Below, piece by piece: positions 13,781 through 25,749 of a DNA stretch of 64,000 nucleotides (its first letter is position 1; each line of letters begins with the position of its first letter). Below the pieces are notes generated by a model. That model was given only the letters and a program-made list of their open reading frames with translations. It was not told the DNA's origin and did not search any database. The position numbers were made by a program, and so were the translations under genes. This DNA is from Delphinus delphis. Lineage: Eukaryota; Chordata; Mammalia; Artiodactyla; Delphinidae. Location of the stretch: positions 46,276,451 through 46,340,450 of the forward strand of contig NC_082694.2 in NCBI RefSeq assembly GCF_949987515.2. Reading direction: 5' to 3'.

Positions 13781-16700
13781 GGTCCAGGTGAGGGTACGAC
13801 AACGCTTTAGGGGGAGCGTACGTGTGAGGGCGCGGGTTAGTGTTAGCGTACGGGTTAGGATTAGGGGACGGGTGAGGGTCAGGCCTCGGGGAAGGGTTAG
13901 GGTTAGGGTTCAGGCTAGGGTTAGGGTTAGGAGACGGGGACGGTTTAGGGTCCAGGTGAGGGTACGACAACGCTTTAGGGGGAGCGTACGTGTGAGGGCG
14001 CGGGTTAGTGTTAGCGTACGTGTTAGGATTATGGGACGGGTGAGGGTCAGGCTTCGGGGAAGGGTTAGGGTTAGGGTTCGGGCTAGGGTTAGGGTTAGGG
14101 GACGGGGACGGTTTAGGGTCCAGGTGAGGGTACGACAACGGTTAAGGGGGAGCGTACGTGTGAGGGCGCGGGTTAGTGTTAGCGTACGGGTTAGGATTAG
14201 GGGACGGCTGAGGGTCAGGCTTCGGGGAAGGGTTAGGGTTAGGATTCGGGCTAGGGTTAGGGTTAGGGGACGGGGACGGTTTAGGATCCAGGTGAGGGTA
14301 CGACAACGCTTTAGGGGGAGCGTACGTGTGAGGGCGCGGGTTAGTGTTAGCGTACGGGTTAGGTTTAGGGGACGGCTGAGGGTCAGGCTTCGGGGAAGGG
14401 TTAGGGTTAGGGTTCGGGCTAGGGTTAGGGTTAGGGGACGGGGACGGTTTAGGGTCCAGGTGAGGGTACGACAACGCTTTAGGGGGTGCGTACTTTTGAG
14501 GGCGCGGGTTAGTGTTAGCGTACGGGTTAGGATTAGGGGACGGGTGAGGGTCAGGCTTCGGGGAAGGGTTAGGGTTAGGGTTCGGGCTAGGGTTAGGGTT
14601 AGGGGACGGGGACGGTTTAGGGTCCAGGTGAGGGTACGACAACACTTTAGGGGGAGCGTACGTGTGAGGGCGCGGGTTAGTGTTAGCGTACGGGTTAGGA
14701 TTAGGGGACGGCTGAGGGTGAGGCTTCGGGGAAGGGTTAGGGTTAGGGTTCGGGCTAGGGTTAGGGTTAGGGGACGGGGACGGTTTAGGGTCCAGGTGAG
14801 GGTACGACAACGCTTTAGGGGGAGCGTACGTGTGAGGGCGCGGGTTAGTGTTAGCGTACGGGTTAGGATTAGGGGACGGCTGAGGGTGAGGCTTCGGGGA
14901 AGGGTTAGGGTTAGGGTTCGGGCTAGGGTTAGGGTTAGGGGACGGGGACGGTTTAGGGTCCAGGTGAGGGTACGACAACGCTTTAGGGGGAGCGTACGTG
15001 TGAGGGCGTGGGTTAGTGTTAGCGTACGGGTTAGGATTAGGGGACGGGTGAGGGTCAGGCTTCGGGGAAGGGTTAGGGTTAGGGTTCGGGCTAGGGTTAG
15101 AGTTAGGGGACGGGGACGGTTTAGGGTCCAGGTGAGGGTACGACAACGCTTTAGGGGGAGCGTACGTGTGAGGGCGCGGGTTAGTGTTAGCGTACGGGTT
15201 AGGATTAGGGACGGGTGAGGGTCAGGCTTCGGGGAAGGGTTAGGGTTAGGGTTCGGGCTAGGGTTAGGGTTAGGGGACGGGGACGGTTTAGGGTCCAGGT
15301 GAGGGTACGAGAACGCTTTTGGGGGAGCGTACGTGTGAGGGCGCGGGTTAGTGTTAGCGTAAGGGTTAGGATTAGGGGACGGGTGAGGGTCAGGCTTCGG
15401 GGAAGGGTTAGGGTTAGGGTTCGGGCTAGGGTTAGGGTTAGGGGATGGGGACGTTTTAGGGTCCAGGTGAGGGTACGACAACGCTTTAGGGGGTGCGTAC
15501 GTGTGAGGGCGCGGGTTAGTGTTAGCGTACAGGTTAGGATTAGGGGACGGGTGAGGGTCAGGCTTCGGGGAAGTGTTAGGGTTAGGGTTCGGGCTAGGGT
15601 TAGGGTTAGGGGACAGGGACGGTTTAGGGTCCAGGTGAGGGTACGACAACGCTTTAGGGGGAGCGTACGTGTGAGGGCGCGGGTTAGTGTTAGCGTACGG
15701 CTTAGGATTAGGGGACGGCTGAGGGTCAGGCTTCGGGGAAGGGTTAGGGTTAGGGTTCGGGCTAGGGTTAGGGTTAGGGGATGGGGACGGTTTAGGGTAC
15801 AGGTGAGGGTACGACAACGCTTTAGGTGCAGCGTACGTGTGAGGGCGCGGGTTAGTGTTAGCGTACGGGTTAGGATTAGGGGACGGGTGAGGGTCAGGCT
15901 TCGGGGAAGGGTTAGGGTTAGGGTTCGGGCTAGGGTTAGGGTTAGGGGACGGGGACGGTTTAGGGTCCAGGTGAGGGTCCGACAACGCTTTAGGGGGAGC
16001 GTACGTGTGAGGGCGCGGGTTAGTGTTAGCGTACGGGTTAGGATTAGGGGACGGGTGAGGGTCAGGCTTCGGGGAAGGGTTAGGGTTAGGGTTCGGGCTA
16101 GGGTTAGGGTTAGGGGACGGGGACGGTTTAGGGTCCAGGTGAGGGTACGACAACGCTTTAGGGGGTGCGTACGTGTGAGGGCGCGGGTTAGTGTTAGCGT
16201 ACGGGTTAGGATTAGGGGACGGCTGAGGGTCAGGCTTCGGGGAAGGGTTAGGGTTAGGGTTCGGGCTAGGATTAGGGTTAGGGGACGGGGACGGTTTAGG
16301 GTCCAGGTGAGGGTACGACAACGCTTTAGGGGGAGCCTACATGTGAGGGCGCGGGTTAGTGTTAGCGTACGGGTTAGGATTAGGGGACGGCTGAGGGTCA
16401 GGCTTCGGGGAAGGGTTAGGATTAGGGTTCGGGCTAGCGTTAGGGTTAGGGGATGGGGACCGTTTAGGGTCCAGGTGAGGGTACGACAACGCTTTAGGGG
16501 GAGCGTACGTGTGAGGGCGCGGGTTAGTGTTAGCGTACGGGTTAGGATTATGGGACCGGTGAGGGTCAGGCTTCGGGGAAGGGTTAGGGTTAGGGTCGGG
16601 CTAGGGTTAGGGTTAGGGGACGGGGACGGTTTAGTGTCCAGGTGAGGGTACGACAACGCTTTAGGGGGAGCGTACGTGTGAGGGCACGGGTTAGTGTTAG

Positions 16701-19618
16701 CGTACGGGTTAGGATTAGGGGACGGCTGAGGGTCAGGCTTCGGGGAAGGGTTAGGGTTAGGGTTCGGGCTAGGGTTAGGGTTAGGGGACGGGGACGGTTT
16801 AGGGTCCAGGTGAGGGTACCACAACGCTTTAGGGGGAGCGTACGTGTGAGGGCGCGGGTTAGTGTTAGCGTACGGGTTAGGATTAGGGGATGGCTGAGGG
16901 TCAGGCTTCGGGGAAGGGTTAGGGTTAGGGTTCGGGCTAGGGTTAGGGTTAGGGGACGGGGACGGTTTAGGGTCCAGGTGAGGGTACGACAACGTTTTAG
17001 GGGGAGCATACGTGTGAGGGCGCGGGTTAGTGTTAGCGTACGGGTTAGGATTAGGGGACGGCTGAGGGTCAGGCTTCGGGGAAGGGTTAGGGTTAGGGTT
17101 AGGGGAAAGGGAAGTTTAGGGTCCAGGTGAGGGTACGACAACGCTTTAGGGGGAGCGTACGTGTGAGGGCGCGGGTTAGTGTTAGCGTACGGTGTAGGAT
17201 TAGGTGACGGCTGAGGGTCAGGCTTCGGGGAAGTGTTAGGGTTAGGGTTCGGGCTAGGGTTAGGGTTCGGGCACGGGGACGGTTTAGGGTCCAGGTGAGG
17301 GAACGACAACGCTTTAGGGGGAGCGTACGTGTGAGGGCGCGGGTTAGTGTTAGCGTACGGGTTAGGATTAGGGGACGGCTGAGGGTCAGGCTTCGGGGAA
17401 GGGTTACGGTTAGGGTTCGGGCTAGAGTTAGGGTTAGGGGACGGGGACGGTTTAGTGTCCAGGTGAGGGTACGACAACACTTTAGGGGGAGCGTACGTGT
17501 GAGGGCGTGGGTTAGTGTTAGCGTACGAGTTAGGATTAGGGGCCGGGTGAGGGTCAGGCTTCGGGGAAGGGTTAGGGTTAGGGTTCGGGCTAGGGTTAGG
17601 GTTAGGGGACGGGGACGGTTTAGGGTCCAGGTGAGGGTACGACAACGCTTTAGGGAGAGCGTACGTGTGAGGGCGCGGGTTCGTGTTAGCGTACGGGTTA
17701 GGATTAGGGGACGGGTGAGGGTCAGGCTTCGGGGAAGGGTTAGTGTTAGGGTTCGGGCTAGGGTTAGGGTTAGGGGACGGGGACGGTTTAGGGTCCAGGT
17801 GAGGGTATGACAACGCTTTAGGGGGAGCGTACGTGTGAGGGCGTGGGTTAGTGTTAGCGTACGGGTTAGGATTACGGGACGGGTGAGGGTCAGGCTTCGG
17901 GGAAGGGTTAGGGTTAGGGTTCGGGCTAGGGTTAGGGTTAGGGGACGGGGACGGTTTAGGGTCCAGGTGAGGGTACGACAACGCTTTAGGGGGAGCATAT
18001 GTGTGAGGGCGCGGGTTAGTGTTAGCGTACGGGTTAGGATTAGGGGACGGCTGAGGGTCAGGCTTCGGGGAAGGGTTAGGGTTAGGGTTCGGGCTAGGGT
18101 TAGGGTTAGGGGACGGGGACGGTTTAGGGTCCAGGTGAGGGTACGACAACGCTTTAGGGGGAGCGTATGTGTGAGGGCGCGGGTTAGTGTTAGCGTACGG
18201 GTTAGGATTAGAGGACGGGTGAGGGTCAGGCTTCGGGGAAGGGTTAGGGTTAGGGTTCGGGCTAGGGTTAGGGTTAGGGGACGGGGACGGTTTAGGGTTC
18301 AGGTGAGGGTACAACGCTTCAGGGGGAGCGTACGTGTGAGGGCGTGGGTTAGTGTTAGCGTACGGGTTAGGATTAAGGGACGTGTGAGGGTCAGGCTTCG
18401 GGGAAGGGTTAGGGTTAGGGTTCGGGCTAGGGTTAGGGGACGGGGACGGTTTAGGGTCCAGGTGAGGGTACGACAACGCTTTAGGGGGAGCGTACGTGTG
18501 AGGGCGCTGGTTAGTGTTAGCGTACGGTTTAGGATTAGGGGACGGCTGAGGGTCAGGCTTCGGGGAAGGGTTAGGGTTAGGGTTCGGGCTAGGGTTAGGG
18601 TTAGGGGACGGGGACGGTTTAGGGTCCAGGTGAGGGTACGACAACGCTTTAGGGGGAGCGTACGTGTGAGGGCGCGGGTTAGTGTTAGCGTACGGGTTAG
18701 GATTAGGGGACGGGTGAGGGTCAGGCTTCGGGGAAGGGTTAGGGTTAGGGTTCGGGCTAGGGTTAGGGTTAGGGGACGGGGCCGGTTTACGGTCCACGTG
18801 AGGGTACGACAACGCTTTAGGGGGAGCGTACGTGTGAGGGCGCGGGTTAGTGTTAGCGTACGGGTTAGGATTAGGGGCCGGGTGAGGGTCAGGCTTCGGG
18901 GAAGGGTTAGGGTTAGGGTTCGGGCTAGGGTTAGGGTTAGGGGACGGGGACGGTTTAGGGTCCAGGTGAGGGTACGACAACGCTTTAGGGGGAGCGTACG
19001 TGTGAGGGCGCGGGTTAGTGTTAGCGTACGGGTTAGGATTAGGGGACGGGTGAGGGTCAGGCTTCGGGGAAGGGTTAGGGTTAGGGTTCAGGCTAGGGTT
19101 AGGGTTAGGGGACGGGGACGGTTTACGGTCCAGGTGAGGGTACGACAACTCTTTAGGGGGAGCGTACGTGTGAGGGCGCGGGTTAGTGTTAGCGTACGGG
19201 TTAGGTTTAGGGAGCGGGTGAGGGTCAGGCTTCGGGGAAGGGTTAGGGTTAGGGTTCGGGCTAGGGTTAGGGTTAGGGGACGGGGACGGTTTAGGGTCCA
19301 GGTGAGGGTACGACAACGCTTTAGGGGGAGCGTACGTGTGAGGGCGCGGGTTAGTGTTAGCGTACGGGTTAGGATTAGGGGACGGCTGAGGGTCAGGCTT
19401 TGGGGAAGGGTTAGGGTTAGGGTTCGGGCTAGGGTTAGGGTTAGGGGACGGGGACGGTTTAGGGTCCAGGTGAGGGTACGACAACGTTATAGGGGGCGCG
19501 TACGTGTGAGGGCGCGGGTTAGTGTTAGCGTACGGGTTAGGATTAGGGAACGGGAGAAGGTGAGGCTTCGGGGAAGGTTTACGGTTAGGGTTAGGGTTAG
19601 GGGACGGGGACGGTTTAG
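13780..19618 (+). repeat. 5,838-bp higher-order satellite block, copy 2
   Basis: Near-identical to 7,942-13,780. By eye I found only a handful of substitutions, for example C/T in gagggcgcggg at about 10,178 versus 16,016, a G/A in gattaggggacgg at about 12,373 versus 18,211, and C/G at about 13,067 versus 18,905. That suggests well over 99% identity. The odd unit with the 18-bp shortfall near 13,740 is repeated at about 19,580, which defines the right boundary. Confidence 0.88.
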
Positions 19619-19954
19619 GGTCCAGGTGAGGGTACGACAACGCTTTAGGGGGAGCGTACGTGTGAGGGCGCAGGTTAGTGTTAGTGTACGTGTTAGGATT
19701 AGGGTACGGGTGAGGGTCAGGCTTCGGGGAAGGGTTAGGGTTAGGGTTCGGGCTAGGGTTAGGGTTAGGGGACGGGGACGGTTTAGGGTCCAGGTGAGGG
19801 TACGACAACGCTTTAGGGGGAGCGTACGTGTGAGGGCGCGGGTTAGTGTTAGCCTACGGGTTAGGATTAGGGGATGGCTGAGGGTTAGGCTTCGGGGAAG
19901 GGTTAGGGTTAGGGTTCGGGCTAGGGTTAGGGTTAGGGGACGGGGACGGTTTAG
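19618..19954 (+). repeat. Two extra 168-bp units between higher-order copies
   Basis: The lag between copies 2 and 3 is 6,174 bp, which is 5,838 plus 336, or exactly two monomers. The extra pair carries its own variants (gtgtacgtgttaggatt with gggtacggg at about 19,685, and ggatggctgagggtt at about 19,873). The first type reappears at about 24,560 beyond copy 3. Confidence 0.7.
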
Positions 19955-22900
19955 GGTCCAGGTGAGGGTACGACAACGCTTTAGGGGGAGCGTACGTGTG
20001 AGGGCGCGGGTTAGTGTTAGCGTACGGGTTAGGATTAGGGGACGGGTGAGGGTCAGGCTTCGGGGAAGGGTTAGGGTTAGGGTTCGGGCTAGGGTTAGGG
20101 TTAGGAGACGTGGACGGTTTAGGGTCCAGGTGAGGGTACGACAACGCTTTAGGGGGAGCGTACGTGTGAGGGCGCGGGTTAGTGTTAGCGTACGTGTTAG
20201 GATTATGGGACGGGTGAGGGTCAGGCTTCGGGGAAGGGTTAGGGTTAGGGTTCGGGCTAGGGTTAGGGTTAGGGGACGGGGACGGTTTAGGGTCCAGGTG
20301 AGGGTACGACAACGGTTAAGGGGGAGCGTACGTGTGAGGGCACGGGTTAGTGTTAGCGTACGGGTTAGGATTAGGGGACGGCTGAGGGTCAGGCTTCGGG
20401 GAAGGGTTAGGGTTAGGGTTCGGGCTAGGGTTAGGGTTAGGGGACGGGGACGGTTTAGGATCCAGGTGAGGGTACGACAACGCTTTAGGGGGAGCGTACG
20501 TGTGAGGGCGCGGGTTAGTGTTAGCGTACGGGTTAGGTTTAGGGGACGGCTGAGGGTCAGGCTTCGGGGAAGGGTTAGGGTTAGGGTTCGGGCTAGGGTT
20601 AGGGTTAGGGGACGGGGACGGTTTAGGGTCCAGGTGAGGGTACGACAACGCTTTAGGGGGTGCGTACTTTTGAGGGCGCGGGTTAGTGTTAGCGTACGGG
20701 TTAGGATTAGGGGACGGGTGAGGGTCAGGCTTCGGGGAAGGGTTAGGGTTAGGGTTCGGGCTAGGGTTAGGGTTAGGGGACGGGGACGGTTTAGGGTCCA
20801 GGTGAGGGTACCACAACGCTTTAGGGGGAGCGTACGTGTGAGGGCGCGGGTTAGTGTTAGCGTACGGGTTAGGATTAGGGGACGGCTGAGGGTGAGGCTT
20901 CGGGGAAGGGTTAGGGTTAGGGTTCGGGCTAGGGTTAGGGTTAGGGGACGGGGATGGTTTAGGGTGCAGGTGAGTGTACGACAACACTTTAGGGGGACCG
21001 TACGTGTGAGGGCGCGGGTTAGTGTTAGCGTACGGGTTAGGATTAGGGGACGGGTGAGGGTCAGGCTTCGGGGAAGGGTTAGGGTTAGGGTTCGGGCTAG
21101 GGTTAGGGTTAGGGGACGGGGACGGTTTAGGGTCCAGGTGAGGGTACGACAACGCTTTAGGGGGAGCTTACGTGTGAGGGCGCGGGTTAGTGTTAGCGTA
21201 CGGGTTAGGATTAGGGGACGGCTGAGGGTCAGGCTTCGGGGAAGGGTTAGGGTTAGGGTTCGGGCTAGGGTTACGGTTAGGGGACGGGGACGGTTTAGGG
21301 TCCAGGTGAGGGTACGACAACGCTTTAGGGGGAGCGTACGTGTGAGGGCGCGGGTTAGTGTTAGCGTACGGGTTAGGATTAGGGGACGGCTGAGGGTCAG
21401 GCTTCGGGGAAGGGTTAGGGTTAGGGTTCGGGCTAGGGTTAGGGTTAGGGGATGGGGACGGTTTAGGGTACAGGTGAGGGTACGACAACGCTTTAGGGGC
21501 AGCGTACGTGTGAGGGCGCGGGTTAGTGTTAGCGTACGGGTTAGGATTAGGGGACGGGTGAGGGTCAGGCTTCGGGGAAGGGTTAGGGTTAGGGTTCGGG
21601 CTAGGGTTAGGGTTAGGGGACGGGGACGGTTTACGGTCCAGGTGAGGGTACGACAACGCTTTAGGGGGAGCGTACGTGTGAGGGCGCGGGTTAGTGTTAG
21701 CGTACGGGTTAGGATTAGGGGACGGGTGAGGGTCAGGCTTCGGGGAAGGGTTAGGGTTAGGGTTCGGGCTAAGGTTAGGGTTAGGGGACGGGGACGGTTT
21801 AGGGTCCAGGTGAGGGTACGACAACGCTTTAGGGGGTGCGTACGTGTGAGGGCGCGGGTTAGTGTTAGCGTACGGGTTAGGATTAGGGGACGGCTGAGGG
21901 TCAGGCTTCGGGGAAGGGTTAGGGTTAGGGTTCGGGCTAGGATTAGGGTTAGGGGACGGGGACGGTTTAGGGTCCAGGTGAGGGTACGACAACGCTTTAG
22001 GGGGAGCCTACATGTGAGGGCGCGGGTTAGTGTTAGCGTACGGGTTAGGATTAGGGGACGGCTGAGGGTCAGGCTTCGGGGAAGGGTTAGGATTAGGGTT
22101 CGGGCTAGCGTTAGGGTTAGGGGATGGGGACCGTTTAGGGTCCAGGTGAGGGTACGACAACGCTTTAAGGGGAGCGTACGTGTGAGGGCGCGGGTTAGTG
22201 TTAGCGTACGGGTTAGGATTAGGGGACCGGTGAGGGTCAGGCTTCGGGGAAGGGTTAGGGTTAGGGTCGGGCTAGGGTTAGGGTTAGGGGACGGGGACGG
22301 TTTAGTGTCCAGGTGAGGGTACGACAACGCTTTAGGGGGAGCGTACGTGTGAGGGCACGGGTTAGTGTTAGCGTACGGGTTAGGATTAGGGGACGGCTGA
22401 GGGTCAGGCTTCGGGGAAGGGTTAGGGTTAGGGTTCGGGCTAGGGTTAGGGTTAGGGGACGGGGACGGTTTAGGGTCCAGGTGAGGGTACCACAACGCTT
22501 TAGGGGGAGCGTACGTGTGAGGGCGCGGGTTAGTGTTAGCGTACGGGTTAGGATTAGGGGATGGCTGAGGGTCAGGCTTCGGGGAAGGGTTAGGGTTAGG
22601 GTTCGGGCTAGGGTTAGGGTTAGGGGACGGGGACGGTTTAGGGTCCAGGTGAGGGTACGACAACGTTTTAGGGGGAGCATACGTGTGAGGGCGCGGGTTA
22701 GTGTTAGCGTACGGGTTAGGAGTAGGGGACGGCTGAGGGTCAGGCTTCGGGGAAGGGTTAGGGTTAGGGTTCGGGCTAGGGTTAGGGTTAGGGGAAAGGG
22801 AAGTTTAGGGTCCAGGTGAGGGTACGACAACGCTTTAGGGGGAGCGTACGTGTGAGGGCGCGGGTTAGTGTTAGCGTACGGTGTAGGATTAGGTGACGGC

Positions 22901-24200
22901 TGAGGGTCAGGCTTCGGGGAAGGGTTAGGGTTAGGGTTCGGGCTAGGGTAAGGGTTCGGGCACGGGGACGGTTTAGGGTCCAGGTGAGGGAACGACAACG
23001 CTTTAGGGGGAGCGTACGTGTGAGGGCGCGGGTTAGTGTTAGCGTACGGGTTAGGATTAGGGGACGGCTGAGGGTCAGGCTTCGGGGAAGGGTTACGGTT
23101 AGGGTTCGGGCTAGAGTTAGGGTTAGGGGACGGGGACGGTTTAGTGTCCAGGTGAGGGTACGACAACACTTTAGGGGGAGCGTACGTGTGAGGGCGCGGG
23201 TTATTGTTAGCGTACGAGTTAGGATTAGGGGCCGGGTGAGGGTCAGGCTTCGGGGAAGGGTTAGGGTTAGGGTTCGGGCTAGGGTTAGGGTTAGGGGACG
23301 GGGACGGTTTAGGGTCCAGGTGAGGGTACGACAACGCTTTAGGGAGAGCGTACGTGTGAGGGCGCGGGTTAGTGTTAGCGTACGGGTTAGGATTAGGGGA
23401 CGGGTGAGGGTCAGGCTTCGGGGAAGGGTTAGTGTTAGGGTTCGGGCTAGGGTTAGGGTTAGGGGACGGGGACGGTTTAGGGTCCAGGTGAGGGTATGAC
23501 AACGCTTTAGGGGGAGCGTACGTGTGAGGGCGTGGGTTAGTGTTAGCGTACGGGTTAGGATTACGGGACGGGTGAGGGTCAGGCTTCGGGGAAGGGTTAG
23601 GGTTAGGGTTCGGGCTAGGGTTAGGGTTAGGGGACGGGGACGGTTTAGGGTCCAGGTGAGGGTACGACAACGCTTTAGGGGGAGCATATGTGTGAGGGCG
23701 CGGGTTAGTGTTAGCGTACGGGTTAGGATTAGGGGACGGCTGAGGGTCAGGCTTCGGGGAAGGGTTAGGGTTAGGGTTCGGGCTAGGGTTAGGGTTAGGG
23801 GACGGGGCCGGTTTACGGTCCACGTGAGGGTACGACAACGCTTTAGGGGGAGCGTACGTGTGAGGGCGCGGGTTAGTGTTAGCGTACGGGTTAGGATTAG
23901 GGGCCGGGTGAGGGTCAGGCTTCGGGGAAGGGTTAGGGTTAGGGTTCGGGCTAGGGTTAGGGTTAGGGGACGGGGACGGTTTAGGGTCCAGGTGAGGGTA
24001 CGACAACGCTTTAGGGGGAGCGTACGTGTGAGGGCGCGGGTTAGTGTTAGCGTACGGGTTAGGATTAGGGGACGGGTGAGGGTCAGGCTTCGGAGAAGGG
24101 TTAGGGTTAGGGTTCAGGCTAGGGTTAGGGTTAGGGGACGGGGACGGTTTACGGTCCAGGTGAGGGTACGACAACGCTTTAGGGGGAGCGTACGTGTGAG
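19954..24200 (+). repeat. Higher-order satellite block, copy 3 (rearranged)
   Basis: The same marker order as copies 1 and 2: gattatggg at about 20,199, ggttaaggggg at about 20,312, gcgtacttttgag at about 20,662, aaagggaag at 22,795 and ggccggtttacggtcc at about 23,809. The lags from copy 2 change along the block (6,174, then 5,689, then 5,030 bp), so several monomers were lost after duplication. The unit at 22,795 has an 18-bp (three-hexamer) insertion relative to 11,268 and 17,106. It is more diverged from copies 1 and 2 than they are from each other. Confidence 0.78.
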
Positions 24201-25749
24201 GGCGCGGGTTAGTGTTAGCGTACGGGTTAGGATTAGGGGACGGGTGAGGGTCAGGCTTCGGGGAAGGGTTAGCGTTAGGGTTCGGGCTAGAGTTAGGGTT
24301 AGGGGACGGGGACGGTTTAGGGTCCAGGTGAGGGTACGACAACGCTTTAGGGGGAGCGTACGTGTGAGGGCGCAGGTTAGTGTTAGCGTACGGGTTAGGA
24401 TTAGGGGACGGGTGAGGGTCAGGCTTCGGGGAAAGGTTAGGGTTAGGGTTCGGGCTAGGGTTAGGGTTAGGGTTAGGGGACGGGGACGGTTTAGGGTCCA
24501 GGTGAGGGTACGACAACGCTTTAGGGGGAGCGTACGTGTGAGGGCGCAGGTTAGTGTTAGCGTACGTGTTAGGATTAGGGTACGGGTGAGGTTCAGGCTT
24601 CGGGGAAGGGTTAGGGTTAGGGTTCGGGCTAGGGTTAGGGTTAGGGGACGGGGACGGTTTAGGGTCCAGGTGAGGGTACGACAACGCTTTAGGGGGAGCG
24701 TACGTGTGATGGCGCGGGTTAGTGTTAGCGTACGGGTTAGGATTAGGGGACGGGTGAGGGTCAGGCTTCAGGGAAGGGTTAGGGTTCGGGCTAGGGTTAC
24801 GGTTAGGGGACGGGGACAGTTTAGGGTCCAGGTGAGGGTACGACAACGCTTTAGGGGCAGCGTACGTGTGAGGGCGCGGGTTAGTGTTAGCGTACGGGTT
24901 AGGATTAGGGGACGGCTGAGGGTCAGGCTTCGGGGTAGGGTTAGGGTTAGGGTTCGGGCTAGGGTTAGGGTTAGGGGACGGGGACGGTTTAGGGTCCAGG
25001 TGAGGGTACGACAACGCTTTAGGGGGAGCGTACGTGTGAGGGCGCGTGTTAGTGTTAGCGTACGGGTTAGGATTAGGGGACGGGTGAGGGTCAGGCTTCG
25101 GGGAAGGGTTAGGGTTAGGGTTCGGCCTAGGGTTAGGGTTAGGGGACGGGGACGGTTTAGGGTCCAGGTGAGGGTACGACAATGGTTTAGGGGGAGCGTA
25201 CGTGTGAGGGCGCGGGTTAGTGTTAGCGTACGGGTCAGGATTAGGGGATGGGTGAGGGTCAGGCTTAGGGGAAGGGTTAGAGTTAGGGTTCGGGCTAGGG
25301 TTAGGGTTAGGGGACGGTGGCGATTCAGGGTCCAGGTGAGGGTACGACAATGGTTTAGGGGGAGCGTACGTGTGAGGGCGCAGGTTAGTGTGAGCGTACG
25401 GGTTAGGATTAGGGGACGTGTGAGGGTAAGGCTTCGGGGAAGGGTTAGGGTTAGGGTTCGGGCTAGGGTTAGAGTTAGGGGACGGGGACAGTTTAGGGTC
25501 CAGGTGAGGGTACGACAACGCTTTAGGGGGAGCGTACGTGTCAGGGCGTGGCTTAGTGTGAGCGTACGGTTTAGGATTAGGGGACGGGTGAGGGTAAGGC
25601 TTCGGGGAAGGGTTAGGGTTAGGGTTCGGGCTAGGGTTAGGGTTAGGAGATGGGGACGGTTTAGGGTCCAGGTGAGGGCACGACAACGGTTTAGGGGGAG
25701 CGTACTTGTGAGGGCGTGGGTTAGTGTGAGCGTACGGATTAGGATTAAG

